A stretch of 64,000 nucleotides of DNA, from the NCBI GenBank assembly GCA_020740775.1, contig JAHEWK010000036.1:248001-312000 (forward strand). The letters are read 5' to 3'. The notes beneath the pieces are model-generated. The model was given only the letters and a program-made list of their open reading frames with translations, had not been told where the DNA came from and ran no database searches. The position numbers and the translations under genes are program-made. Positions 11,895 to 22,532 of this stretch are shown piece by piece (within the stretch, counting starts at the first letter, position 1; every line of letters starts with the position of its first letter). Origin of the DNA: Ilyonectria destructans (taxonomy: Eukaryota > Ascomycota > Sordariomycetes > Hypocreales > Nectriaceae).

Positions 11895-13034
11895 CTAATC
11901 CCAATTATTCTTCTTTCCCCTCCCAATGCGAACAGGAAGCTTCCTCTCTGGTGAAGCAACGTGGATAGCTGACTGGTCAGTATCGCTCACAAAAGGATCA
12001 CTCAATGCGGTGTCGTTAGTAGCCGAATCCCCGCTATCGTCAGCCTGAACCTCAACCTGATCCTCAGTCTTCACAGGGCTTGGAGCTTCCTCCTTCAACG
12101 CTATAACGGATAGCTTCGGCGCCTTTGATTCCTCCTTAATAGTCGATCCGGGCTCTGATTTAATCGTACGTGTAGTTTTGCGTTTGGCAGGGTTCGGCGG
12201 TAGTCTTTCTGACTCTAAATCGGAGGGCAGGCGATCAATCGCTCGCTTGCGACCCCGTACGGCCCGTAACGGCATTGGTGACTCGTTTTCAGGTCGAGGC
12301 CTCGCGTTGAAGAAGCAAAAGTTCAAATTGACTGTATCACGCTTTGCAGCAATTGTGATATTTGCCACACGAAAGAGATCCGCAAGCGTGGTTGTAGAAT
12401 ACGCAGCATCAGCGAACTCTACGGGGCCAGATGTAACCCCAACGGTTGACACGGAATGAACGACCTTCCAGTCCTTGACCGCGAATCTTGGGTCACATTG
12501 CTCAACGATGAAGTGTATCATCGAGCTATGGGATTGGAATCTTCGCCCCATAACAATTTCAATATTTCCCGTACGCTTGCCAACTAGCTTTGGCACCTTA
12601 TCATATACTTCGGTCTCGATACCGTCGATGATATTGTCATAATAGCCATCGCACAACCAGAACATGGCGTGCAATTCGACAACTATTGGGTCTTTATGCC
12701 CCTGTGTGCCTGCGATGCTGTTCTGACGGTTCTGTACGGCTTGAACCATGGCGTTCTGGTAGGTATCAGGCCTCGGCCGTGTTCGTTGAGAAGGAATCGT
12801 CATAGCATTGCCTCGTGAGTAGGTATTCTGTGCCGTAATATTCGTCTTAGATGAGGGTGAATCGGCTGTGAGATCGATAGAAATAGGGGTAAAGGAGGTA
12901 CTAGACGAGACCGTAGGGAGTCGTTGAGCGCAATGCGGGCAATAAATGGCTCGAGGGAACTTCGTACGTATTTCCACATGACGGGTGCGATCTTGTGGAC
13001 AATACTCCGTGGGAGACGATAAAGGTATATCCAT
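11895..13034 (-). CDS. Transposon accessory protein with SUMO-interaction-like motif
   Basis: One exon encodes about 379 residues from the ATG at 13032-13034. Near the N-terminus a Cys pair (EYCPQD, later IYCPHC) may bind zinc. Shortly after, SIDLTADS matches the hydrophobic-acidic SUMO-interaction motif. The centre (about 120-250) looks globular (WLCDGYYDNIIDGIETEVYDKV). The C-terminal third is charged, with a Lys/Arg cluster (KRKTTRTIKSEPG) and several KxE sites that could be SUMO acceptors. I do not recognise the family. It converges on the integrase gene with a 27-bp gap. A link to host SUMO-dependent chromatin is a hypothesis only. Confidence 0.75.
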   Translation of the reverse strand: MDIPLSSPTEYCPQDRTRHVEIRTKFPRAIYCPHCAQRLPTVSSSTSFTPISIDLTADSPSSKTNITAQNTYSRGNAMTIPSQRTRPRPDTYQNAMVQAVQNRQNSIAGTQGHKDPIVVELHAMFWLCDGYYDNIIDGIETEVYDKVPKLVGKRTGNIEIVMGRRFQSHSSMIHFIVEQCDPRFAVKDWKVVHSVSTVGVTSGPVEFADAAYSTTTLADLFRVANITIAAKRDTVNLNFCFFNARPRPENESPMPLRAVRGRKRAIDRLPSDLESERLPPNPAKRKTTRTIKSEPGSTIKEESKAPKLSVIALKEEAPSPVKTEDQVEVQADDSGDSATNDTALSDPFVSDTDQSAIHVASPERKLPVRIGRGKKNNWD

Positions 13035-13333
13035 TATACGAGGCAAGAGAAGGATAAGAGAGCAATTCGCTTCCCAATTGTGCCGTGCTTCAACGTACGG
13101 ATTAAATACCTCAGCAACCCCTTGCTAAATTAGGGCACACAAAACGCAGCCAAATCTTACCGTACTGCAGCGTACGGACTCTAGTCCCTTTAGCAGCACT
13201 TTACTAAGTTAGGCTAAGAACATCTCCCCCCATAGAAGGGTTTTGGCCTTTACGGCAGAATGCGGGCTTAATTGTAATTAAACAGGAGGATAAAGCGACA
13301 TTGGCGTTAGCCTAGTAATGGAAACATTGAAAG

Positions 13334-13372
13334 TTTGGGGTTTTGGTACACTGCCCCTTATGGCCTTCCGTA
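13334..13372 (-). repeat. Right terminal inverted repeat (39 bp)
   Basis: Exact reverse complement of 8851-8889. Read on the minus strand it lies in frame with the interrupted hAT gene and supplies foreign C-terminal codons and a stop at 13312. Confidence 0.95.
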
Positions 13373-15953
13373 ATCTCCCTCCCCAACCGATTTCTCAACG
13401 GCGCCATCATAAGCCCTGCGCTGCTAAACGTCCTCTCACTCTCTGCAGACGACGATGGGATACTGAGCATATCAACAGCCATGGTAGACAGCCGCGGGTA
13501 CCGATAGGCATTGGTCTTCCACCAGTCAATTGGTCTGCTCCTGTAGTACTGACTGTTGACGATATCCTCGGCGCAGTACCTGGAATATTCATCATCAATC
13601 GCTGCCGCCGTGGTCGTCTGTTTCGCCTTGCGTGTAGTCTTGCGGAGGTTGGAAGCGGTGGCAGGTGAAGTCGTGGCAAATGCCGAGCTGGCGGCACTCC
13701 TGGCAAGCCTGCGCTCGATGTAATCCATTGAGGCCTCATCAGTTGTAGCGAGGACCTCGTTATCAACGTCGCGTTGACTGTAGCTGTTCTCCCAGATCTG
13801 CAATAGCTTCTCTTCGTAGTCGGCTCGCCAACCCTGCGCCTTGCGAGTAGGAACTCGAGACCACAATTGGTCGAGGAGACGCCACTTCTTCGCAGGGTTA
13901 AAGACAACGGCGCCTACATATGCGGCACTGGTCAGAAGGGCATAGTACTTATGAAGCTTCTTCCACCCGAGCTTGATGAAAACCTTGAACAATTTACGAG
14001 TTCTGTTATCAAGTCCCGCGTAAATGGCAACCTCGACGTCTTTCCTCCTCTTGCTCACCGGATCCTCAACTTCTTCGTAGATTGTACCTTCGATAGCACT
14101 TTCGAGGTGGTCAAGGAGCATCTCGAAGACAGGGAAGTACTCGTCGAAGCTACCACAAGTCGATCTCACGCCGGGAACACCGCTGCCCTGAAGCTGCTTA
14201 GTGGCGACCTCGAAAGGCTTCAGAAGCTTGACCAGCATCTCGATAATCTTCCAGTCGTACCCACTTAGCCGATACTGTAGAACTGCGGGCTTGGCATTCT
14301 CACAGGCGCCCTTAGCTTCCCAGCGGTTCTGAACGTCATTGAAGAATGTGTTAAGTGCTGGGCGGAGACGAAGGGCCCTTTCCATCATACGCATGTCCGA
14401 GTCCCATCGAGTGGCGTTGTTAAAGACCCAGTGGAGTGTTAATTCCTTGCCAGATTCCTTGCGTTGAGACTGAAGAAACTGCTCATACAGTTGTGGACTC
14501 GCTCGTAGCTGAAGGCCGATGTTGTGAAGCATTCCCGGGGCGCCGTTCTGGCTGTACTCCCTGAACGTGGTGCTGTTGATCTCTTCCGGAGCCGGGTGGG
14601 ACGACGTGAAGTTTTCATCAGGGCTACTGACAGCAACGTCAGGCTGTATCTCTTCGTCCTCGTCGTCTTCCATCTCACCATCCAGTGTCTCGTTGATAGC
14701 TTGATCAACCCGTTCCTCATCGTCGTCCTGATCGTCGCCATCGGCTGCGACAATTGCAGCCAGGTTGTCCCGCTTGGAACCGTACAGCAGTGCCCGCACG
14801 CAGAGGTTGACGATGTGGCAAGCGCAGCGAATCCGTCGCTCTTCAGGAGAGAAGCTGTATTCGAATGCAAGGTCCCTAATACACGTGTTGTTGTTGGCTG
14901 CATTGTCGAGAGTGAAGTACCCAACCTTGTCAGGATCATTGATTTGCCAGAATGCAAGAGTATCCGCCACCTCGTCGGCAAGCGATGCGCCGGTGTGTCG
15001 CCCGGTGAGAGGTCGAAGCCCAAGGAGGATTCGGTGCTGGACGAAGTCGCGATCGACGAATTGAGCATTGATTCCAAGGAACGAGACGAATGATTTTGAC
15101 GTCCAGCCGTCGAAGGAGAAATGGATTTGGGATCGAGCACTGCGCAATACTTCAGTGACCGGCCCAACGGCGCCTCTATACTCAGATTCGAGCATGCGAA
15201 GAAGAGTCTTCGCAGAGGGAATATGGGCCTTATCAAGGAGTGGGTTGCCGTAAAGCAGGATCCGCTCGAACCGCTCAGTATTGACTATCTCGAACGGCAA
15301 GTTGTGGTACGTAATCCAGTCAAGAAGAAGAACTCGGAGACCCTTGGCGTTGAATTGTCCACGTAGGTTGCTGAGGAGGAACTGATCGTTAGGGTTATTG
15401 AAGTCGGCGTTGAGGAAATGCGTGATAGTCTGGTTATGCAACAATGAGCCTCCCCCGCGACGGGTAGCTTCGTTCGGGCCCTTTCAAATCAGCATGTCAA
15501 CCGGCCGCGGACCAGGGGACATACCAAAATCCCGTGGGCTGCGCGAAGGTGTTTCTTGACAGAGGCCCCTGTCGAGCAGACGAAGCAGAAATCCGACTTC
15601 TTCTTAAAACCTCGCGCGAAGCAGTCTGCGCAGATCCACTTCAACTTATTGCCCTGTCGACAGGTGGAATGGTCTTCAACGCGGTACCCATATTCCTGCC
15701 ACCACGCCCTGGTGTCTTGGCCGCCAGTATAGCGCTCGAATCCTGGCCATTTCATCCACTCTTGGCGGCCCCAAAGTGTCCAATCGACCTTGATAAAGTC
15801 GGCGGCGGTCCCGCGAGGACGAGGCGATGGTGTCGCTGGCAACGACGTTACTGGCGACGAGACAGCCGGCGAAGACGAAAAGAACTCAATGCGCTCTATA
15901 GCCCCTGGCTGATCGGAGAATGGGCTGTTTGAAGAGAATGTTTCGGAGGACAT
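13373..15953 (-). pseudogene. hAT transposase, main part, C-terminus displaced
   Basis: Exon 1 (15525-15953, 143 codons from MSSETF) carries a BED-type zinc finger (WICADCFARG, then FCFVCSTGASVKKHLRAAH). A 44-nt intron (15481-15524, GTATGT..GAAAG) leads in phase 0 into exon 2. That exon holds the RNase H-like core (FSFDGWTSKSF, then GYFTLDNAANN, then the CACHIVNL helix) and the dimerisation region (PSSSAESERTFSSAGL). The frame is intact up to 13378, where the nested element cuts it; the last 45 codons lie at 8713-8850. An upstream in-frame ATG at 16064 would add 37 residues. The enzyme cuts and pastes its own element. It is probably inactive now because the C-terminus is replaced by TIR-encoded residues. 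Confidence 0.9.
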
Positions 15954-17394
15954 CGTGACACAGTTAGCTAGACGTGAAGGTCGGTCGTACGGGTCGAGTG
16001 AGCTGAATGATGTTGTTGGAAGCCATTGAGGCTGCGTGCGGAGGGTCAAGTAATATCTATCCATCGCTGCACAGGTGTGTAAGGCCAATTACACGCGTGT
16101 ATCACGCGCATTTTGTCGTCAACGCGAAATTCGCGAGTCGCCAGTGCCGTTGAACTTGCCGAGTCTTGTAAGAATGAATGAGCCATTGACCACCAGTGCG
16201 AGTGACGACATGGCGCGTCCCAATCCGAAGCAATCGCGCGTGAAGACGCCAGCGTAGCGAAGGAGTCAACCTTCGTTCCAGCCATTGGCGGAGGGGGGTT
16301 CTTCCAAGTGTTGATCTACTAAACCTCCCCGCGCTTCGCAACCAACCAATTCACAGGTCTCGTTGGTCAGGTCTACAGACCCCAGGCTAAAGGCAAGCTT
16401 CCGGTGGCCAGGTTCCATATATTCCCTGTCCCTCTTGGTTCCAAGGCCCCTATTGGCTCACGCCACTGCGCATCCGCCTCAAAGAGTCTCATCCCCTCGT
16501 TGTTCAGTCTCTGCCCGTATCGGCTTTCACGTTTGGTCTCATTTTAATTTGGCGTCAATTGAGAACGGATTCTTGAGCTCTTCGTAAACTGGAACACGTG
16601 AGGCAGAACGGTGGGCACTTGAAGTTGATGTTCTAAGTGAAAGCACTGCGAGGGTCCTGCGAAGTCGCTGGTACTTCAGTTCACGGGTACGGCTTGGTTT
16701 GTTTGCAGGTCCCCGAGACAAAAGAGGGACGATTGGATAAACAAAGGAAGACCATGAGTCCCATACATGTCAATATATGAAGTCCAAGTCTGAAATATTC
16801 ATCTGATCATGCCAAGATTGGCAATAATAGAAAGCTCTCGGTGAGAGAATCTAGAGGCACTAATTTTTAGTTGTATTTATTTGATTCTGCTGAAAAATCG
16901 GCGTATATTTGGGATATTTCGGCTTGTGTGCGCCGCCATGTTACTGGTGTCGACCTACCCTATACAATTACGTTAGAGGCTACTGCAGCTCTGGCCTCCG
17001 TAATAATGGTAGTGCCAGTACCTCCTAACTTTGCAAGTTGGAATTTGCAGCCAAGATAACTCGCACTTCAACATTTCCCCCAAATCGTATATTCTTTATA
17101 GAAATCGACTAGATGCCTCATTCTACGCCACAAAATGGATTGTCTTCGAACTTTTATGACACATTCAATTATGGGTTGTTGTCGGGATGATGAGTGAAGT
17201 TGCAAGGTACCTGTGGCGCCATAGAACTCTCGGGGAGGATGGACGTACTCACTAACCCATCTTAGCAACAAGACAGATTCGTGGCGAACGATGCAGCGTA
17301 CTGGGGTCGCCACGTAAGATCGCGCCAGTAGCTTCTTAATGCGTCGATCAATTACGCTAAAATTTAGGCCTCCTGCAATCGGGAGCCCTGTTCG
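15954..17394. other. Non-coding part of the hAT element
   Basis: About 1.4 kb upstream of the transposase gene and inside the element has no convincing coding frame. It should include the transposase promoter. Confidence 0.6.
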
Positions 17395-17590
17395 ACCGAA
17401 TCGATCGATTTTCGATCGAATGCTTAGCTCCGTTCGATTCGATGTCGAATGAAATGTGGCATGTTCGATTCGCATGTCGAATGGAGTGCGCCCATTTGAT
17501 TCGATGCGAATCGAACGCCAAGAAATTCGATTCGACATTCGTAAGACTTGGCATCGAATGAATCTATCGATTCGATTCCCGTTCGTAAGA
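17395..17590. repeat. hAT right subterminal repeats (TTCGAATG/GATTCGA)
   Basis: This cluster mirrors the left one: repeated TTCGATTCG, TCGAATG and CGATTCGAT words in both orientations close to the right TIR at 17584-17602. Confidence 0.8.
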
Positions 17591-17602
17591 TGTCCAACCC
17601 TG

Positions 17603-17610
17603 CCCTCTTC
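17603..17610 (+). repeat. hAT target-site duplication, right copy (CCCTCTTC)
   Basis: Identical to 8232-8239 and directly next to the element end ..CCAACCCTG. Confidence 0.95.
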
Positions 17611-18974
17611 CCAGATCTGGCTTCAATGGGCGACGAGAGTTCCAGCTTCTGAAGGAATATGTGAGCGGCACCCGCTCTGAGAAAGACCTCTATATCTTGC
17701 AAGAAGTCGGTTTGGGTATCTATGACAATCCTAGGACCAATGATGCGGCAGAACGGGCATTTGCCGCAATTCTTCTGTTGACTACGGAGCTTCGGACCTT
17801 GTCTTTTCCGCCGCCACCGGAATCAACTTGGCACCGAGGCGATTCTGATGTTTCTATTTCGGCGGACGATGAGGACCGCTCGTGGGACGCTTACAAAGTT
17901 TCTGGATACTATGATGTACTGAGCAATATCCTCGAGTATGCCTATGATGATCCAAAGCTGTCCCCGACAACGCTTCAACGCCTGGAAGCAGTCAGGTTCA
18001 CCTTTGTCCCTAGCTTCTTACCATACAACAGCAGTGCTCGTTATTATCCCACCGAAGGAGACCCCGGTGTTCCAGCATATCCTGCCTACACCTATCAGCT
18101 TGACGCATGCCTCGGTATTCTTCGGGCGCCAAGAGTGGTAGAACTCGAGAGCGATGCGGACAACGGGAGAAGAAAAGTGGAATTCCATCACCGTGGCACC
18201 TTGGGCGAGCTGAACCTCCGTCGCGCTTTTTTCAGCTCATCTGGGTTCGATCAAGGTGCCTTGGAAGATGCCTGCAACTACTGGCCCCTCACAGCACTGT
18301 GCGTACGAGGAGCGGACGCAGCCGACTATGATCATGATTCCGACTCGGACGATGAGTTTTTCATACCTGAAATTGATGTATTCAACACATCCCTAGAGAA
18401 AGTGGCCACAACTCTGAAAGTTCTCGATATTAGTTCTGATAACAGTCCATGGTCGCCTCTTCAGCATCTATCCTCCCTGCATAAGCTTGTTGCGCTTGAA
18501 CATTTGCGCATTGGACTCCCTCTCCTCAACACGAATGATGGATTCGTCACGCGACCCCTGTGTCATATCCTTCCCCCAAGTCTAAAGACGCTGACGATCG
18601 ATGACTCCTTTGCTGCCAACCATTACGCCGGGACCTACACCGCGGAAGAATCTTGGGACGAGAGCGGCCGACGCAAGGATGGGCCGCGCAGATATCGACG
18701 ACTTATATCGATGGCACTGTGCAAGTTTGCCAGCGTTTGTGGGAAGACATACCCGAAACTGCATTCGGTGATGGTGTTTGGAGAGCCTCCGATCGAGGGA
18801 CCGCGATACAGGGATACCGTCCGCGCCATGGAGACCGCTGGACCGGAGTTGGGGCAGGTTGTCGTCGATGCCGGGAAAGTACGTGACCTATTTGCATTAT
18901 CCAGAGTCGAATTACGAGAATTCTTTCATGGACAAGAACCAGATTATCCTTTTAGGACTGTCCATGAACGATGA
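17611..18974 (+). pseudogene. F-box-like gene, 3' part
   Basis: This is the continuation of the gene begun at 7804. It reads in frame from the element junction (RSGFNGRREFQLLKEYV) to the stop at 18974, about 453 codons. It has the leucine-rich, irregular repeats of fungal F-box proteins (LRTLSFPPPP, LEHLRIGLPLL, SLKTLTIDD) and an acidic stretch (DYDHDSDSDDE). No internal stop or frameshift is present, so the only lesion is the insertion. It could still be expressed from an internal start, but no promoter is evident apart from transposon sequence. Confidence 0.8.
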
Positions 18975-19153
18975 TGCGACTTCGGCCTTATGTGAGGGGG
19001 CCTGACGGGTCGACATCACGGCTGCCCGTTGCAGCCCAGGCTACAACCCCATCTAACCAATGTATACGCGTGGAGAGGGCGTATGATGGAGAATCATGTA
19101 TGGGTGATTCAAAGTAGAAAAAAAAGAGAAAGAAAAAAGGCTGTTCATCGAGG

Positions 19154-21285
19154 TTACCGTAAAGTACACTCCCACACCATCATTATAACAGCCAGTTCCA
19201 TCTCCACAGCCCGAGGCCCCTTGGACTGCAGGTACTCAATCATGGCCGAATTGGGCAAGTCAATCTCAGCATTGGCCCCCGTGCCTCTCATCCTCAGCCA
19301 CTCAGACTTGGCCGATCTGAACATGGTTTCGCCCGGCGCAACCAGCAGATATACGGGATCCGCCCTCGTACCTGGGTAGAGATACGTCATCCCCATCCGC
19401 CGGGAAGATTGCCAATCCACCGCTCCCATGTTGCCAAACGCTATGCGAGTGTCCTTCTTGGCGAAGTAGTAGGCCACCAACTTGGTGGGGTCCTTCCAGA
19501 CCCGGATCGTGGCAAAACAGGCGGGATCGAAGAAGATGGCCTCTGAAGAGACGAGCTTTGGCACCCCCACAATCTCGCGGTCGCGGAGAAACATTCCTCG
19601 GAACCTGTCTTCCAATTCGTCCGCGGGCATGGGCTGACGTATAGTTGAGATGGACTGTTCTGGCGTGACAGAGGGATAGCAATGGTTGTGCTCTTCGTTC
19701 GCCTGCTGACAATCGCTAGGACAGGAGTGCTTCATCTGGCAACCTGTGGAGGGGTGTGGGTTTCTAATTCCTTCTCGCGGGGACCGTCAGTTCAAACACT
19801 AACTTGAGCAAAGCCTCATTGTGTCCTTCCCGCACGCACAGCGGCCGGGTTTCTCCAGGGCCCAGCTCCTTAACTCGGCTTGTAGCCGGTCCTTGCTGGC
19901 ACTGAGCTGTGCAACCGCTTGTATGTATGCCTGATGCAGGTGTTGGTTCTCTGGTGAATGGGCAGTTAAGCGGGCCAGTTGCTGGTAAGCCTCCTCTGCT
20001 TGGGGTATTTTCTGGAGAGCGTCAAGGCAAACGGCGAGGGCATACAGACATTCCATGGCCTCGCTGTCTGAGTCTCCAAAACGCGCCACCCTCCAGTCGT
20101 ACGCCTTTCGGTAGACGCCTTCTGCCTCAAGTAAACGGCGTTGTCGGGTTAGGTAATCTGCATAACACTTGATTGTAATTGACCCAGGGTCCGTCATATC
20201 CTCTTGCATGTCACGAATCACGTCTCGTACCCCAGAGGCTAACGTACCCTTTTGTACGTATGTTAGGAGATTCCTGGTGGCGCCGCATGTCAAGTCATCG
20301 CCTAGTCCAAAGGAGTGGCGCATTTGTGGAATGGCCGACTCCAACAGCGCTACCGCATGATGACGCTGTCCAAGCGTACTGTACGCCGTGGCAAGGTTGC
20401 TTAGTATCCCCATTGTGGCTCGCTTATTTGGTTCCTGTAGATTCGCGTGTCCAATGTAGGATTGCTCCAGCAATAGGCGGGCGGCATCGATGTTGCCGAG
20501 TCTCGTATTGACGTTGGCCAACTCCTGCATCGTCATGAGCGTATCCTCGTGGTCAGGGCCCGCGAGTTTCATGCGGCCAAGCAGGGATCGACGGTAGAGA
20601 TATGCTGCCTCTTCAAACATCCCGTGCTTGTCAAAGAGAACCCCAAGGTTATTGATCACCTGGAAGTTGTTGATGGAATCTTTGTTGAACTGTTTGACAC
20701 AGAGTTCCAGAGCTCGGAGGCTATATTCGACTCCCACTTCGAACAGGTTGAGCTCTTGCGCCAGGATTGCGACCTTGAAAAGCATGATAAATTTCCTCTG
20801 TTCGCAATCATCGCAGTCGAAATCTTGGACCATTCCCAACGCCTCAATCCATAAATTCATGGCCTGGCGGCGCTCTCCCCTTTCTTCCTGCCCGTCAGCG
20901 GCGTCGAGGCGAGTGTCCACTGGCTCGTGATCCCTGAAGCGGCCGCCTAGGAAGCGGAAATCTTTCACCCAACGCTTTCGGCCAGCAACGTCGACGATTA
21001 GCATATAACCTGGTAGCCCGTGTCCCAAGAGCCATATGTTTCGCGCTGGCCCAGGCGGCGTCGTGTTCAGGGTTTCTCTGACTACTTTTCCCCATGGCGT
21101 AACATGCAGGGTCCGATTGGACCGTCCCTGGTAATAACCGTTCGGTGCAACGGCTGACCAATGTGAGTTATGTTGATATAGAGTGCGAGTGTCATCTTAC
21201 CTTGCTCGATATCCTCGGCACTTATGAAGCTTACGCCGTTGACTTCTTGGTATTCGGGAATTGCTTGGTTTTCTAAGATGCCCAT
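19154..21285 (-). CDS. TPR-repeat protein with C-terminal MYND finger
   Basis: Three exons: 21201-21285, 19804-21153 and 19154-19743, with introns of 47 nt (GTAAGA..TCAG) and 60 nt (GTTAGT..ACAG). The large exon holds a row of kinesin-light-chain-type TPRs (NNLGVLFDKHGMFEEAAYLYRRSL, split here as NNLGVLFDKHGM and FEEAAYLYRRSL, then LSNLATAYSTLGQRHHAVALL). A MYND zinc finger spans the last intron: CACG, LCSSC, HSCPSDC, then H and C, which strongly supports the splice. About 190 residues follow without a known domain. TPR and MYND both bind proteins, so a scaffold role is likely; the partner is unknown. The gene converges on the F-box remnant. The start is the ATG at 21283-21285. Confidence 0.85.
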
Positions 21286-21300
21286 CAGCCTTGCTAGGCT

Positions 21301-22532
21301 TTAATGAGCTCGTGGAAAAGATGTGTCCATACTGCCGTTGTCAGCCGGAGAGTGGAGGGACATGTATTCCGTATAGCTGGCGAGGAAATTTTCGTCGAAA
21401 CTGTGTTTTGGGCCTGTAACCTGTGAGCAGTCGCGCCATCTGCGTGGGTATCTCTGTGGGGGTGTCACCATCCAATTCCCCGGTCTCGTGGTTCTTGTCG
21501 TTGATGCCAAGACCGTCCACCTTCTGCCGATAGTGCATATCGTCATGCCAATCGTAGTGATCATCCAACTCATACCTGAAGGCTCGTAAGTACAATGCCG
21601 TTGCACAAACTCGGTGTCCCTACTTGGTACTGAACATCTTCTGACAATGGAGACATCTGGATGGTAAAACTAGATCTGGTTCCAAGTTAGCCACAAGCTC
21701 CATCCAGAAGTGATTATCCTGGCTGGCACTGACGAGTCTTCTGATGGTTCTCCATTTCTAGCTCGGTCGGAAACATAGAAGAACACTTCCGACATTGAAA
21801 CAGCGTTGGACCTGTGATACCATCCATAGGCAGAATCTTTTTCTCCACCAGGTAACCACGTGGCTGGGATCTATGAATATAATGTCAGATGTGTATTATT
21901 GTACCATCTCGCCACAGCAAGGTGCAAACGGGATAATTGAAATAGGATACGAACTTGTCAACAGTCAACCAATAACTCACGACGGCCGCCCCACGACAGT
22001 ATTTCGACAAGTAATGCTCATCGCATTCCTTCCTATGTCCTTATGTCAGCACGAGTTCTCATCGATGGTGGCGGTGGGTCTGACTTGGTCCGAAACTTGA
22101 AGCTGCAGTCCTTGCATGCAAAATCGGCGGTCTCGGGCCAGGGCGCTTCTACACCGTCTCCATCATAAGGCGGGAAGCTTTCTATGATGGAGTGTATGCG
22201 CTTGTCGAGTTCATCAAGAGCACTTTGGTGGCTCGGAAGTGTCTCCTCGTTCAGTCGGACAGATGAGCCAGCATTGGACGGTACGGGGCTGCCAGAGTTT
22301 TGTGTCTGCACGCCTGGATCCTCTGAAGGCGGAATATGGCTGCCTGGATCCTTTGGCTCGTATCTGGCACCATAGGTCCTCCCCATCGGGCGCTTGAGCC
22401 GAGTTTGAATTTCGGCATGCTCCCGGCAGTGGGCGTCGAAGGTGTCTCTACAATTTCATCAGAGTGACTTGTTCAGGTACTCGGCGATTTGACTTACTTT
22501 GGGACGCTCTTTTTACAATGTACGCACTCCAT
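21301..22532 (-). CDS. Multi-exon C2H2 zinc-finger protein with GRTYGAR motif
   Basis: I reconstruct seven exons: 22498-22532, 22085-22447, 21981-22032, 21734-21863, 21624-21675, 21469-21575 and 21301-21413. Each intron (48-117 nt) has GT..AG ends and keeps frame. Several introns fall inside a C2H2 finger, and each splice completes it: CVHCKKSVPK joins DTFDAHCREH; CKDCSFKFRTK joins KECDEHY; CRKCSSMFPTELEMENHQKT joins H; CLHCQKMFSTK joins YELDDHYDWH. After finger 1 comes a RLKRPMGRTYGAR motif shared with the next gene. The product is a probable nucleic-acid-binding protein. Start codons of the two neighbours lie 340 bp apart, divergently. The least certain joint is the last intron (21414-21468). 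The function is unknown. Confidence 0.75.

Larger units (their letters stand above)
8851..13372. mobile_element. Three-gene integrase-type DNA transposon, apparently complete
   Basis: This 4522-bp element has perfect 39-bp terminal inverted repeats starting TACGGAAGGCC and a 5-bp target duplication. It carries three intact genes: a DUF3716 protein, an rve-like DDE integrase, both on the plus strand, and an unrecognised protein on the minus strand. No reverse transcriptase, capsid or polymerase is present, so it appears to be a DNA transposon. Perfect ends and open frames suggest a recent insertion. Retroviral-type integrases commonly give 4-6 bp duplications, which fits. I cannot place it in a named superfamily. 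Confidence 0.92.
8240..17602 (-). mobile_element. hAT DNA transposon, interrupted by a second transposon
   Basis: The element has imperfect terminal inverted repeats (CAGGGTTRGACAYCT at both ends), an 8-bp target duplication and a hAT transposase gene on the minus strand. Without the nested element it is about 4.8 kb. Clusters of TTCGAAT/ATTCGAT words lie just inside both ends. It inserted into an F-box-like gene and later received the integrase-type element at 8851-13372. With its transposase split it can move only if helped in trans. Confidence 0.93.

Noticed and set aside
21301..21606. One-base frameshift and internal stop in the minus-strand C2H2 gene
   Set aside because: GT..AG introns at 21414-21468, 21576-21623 and 21676-21733 remove the apparent lesions and complete zinc fingers.
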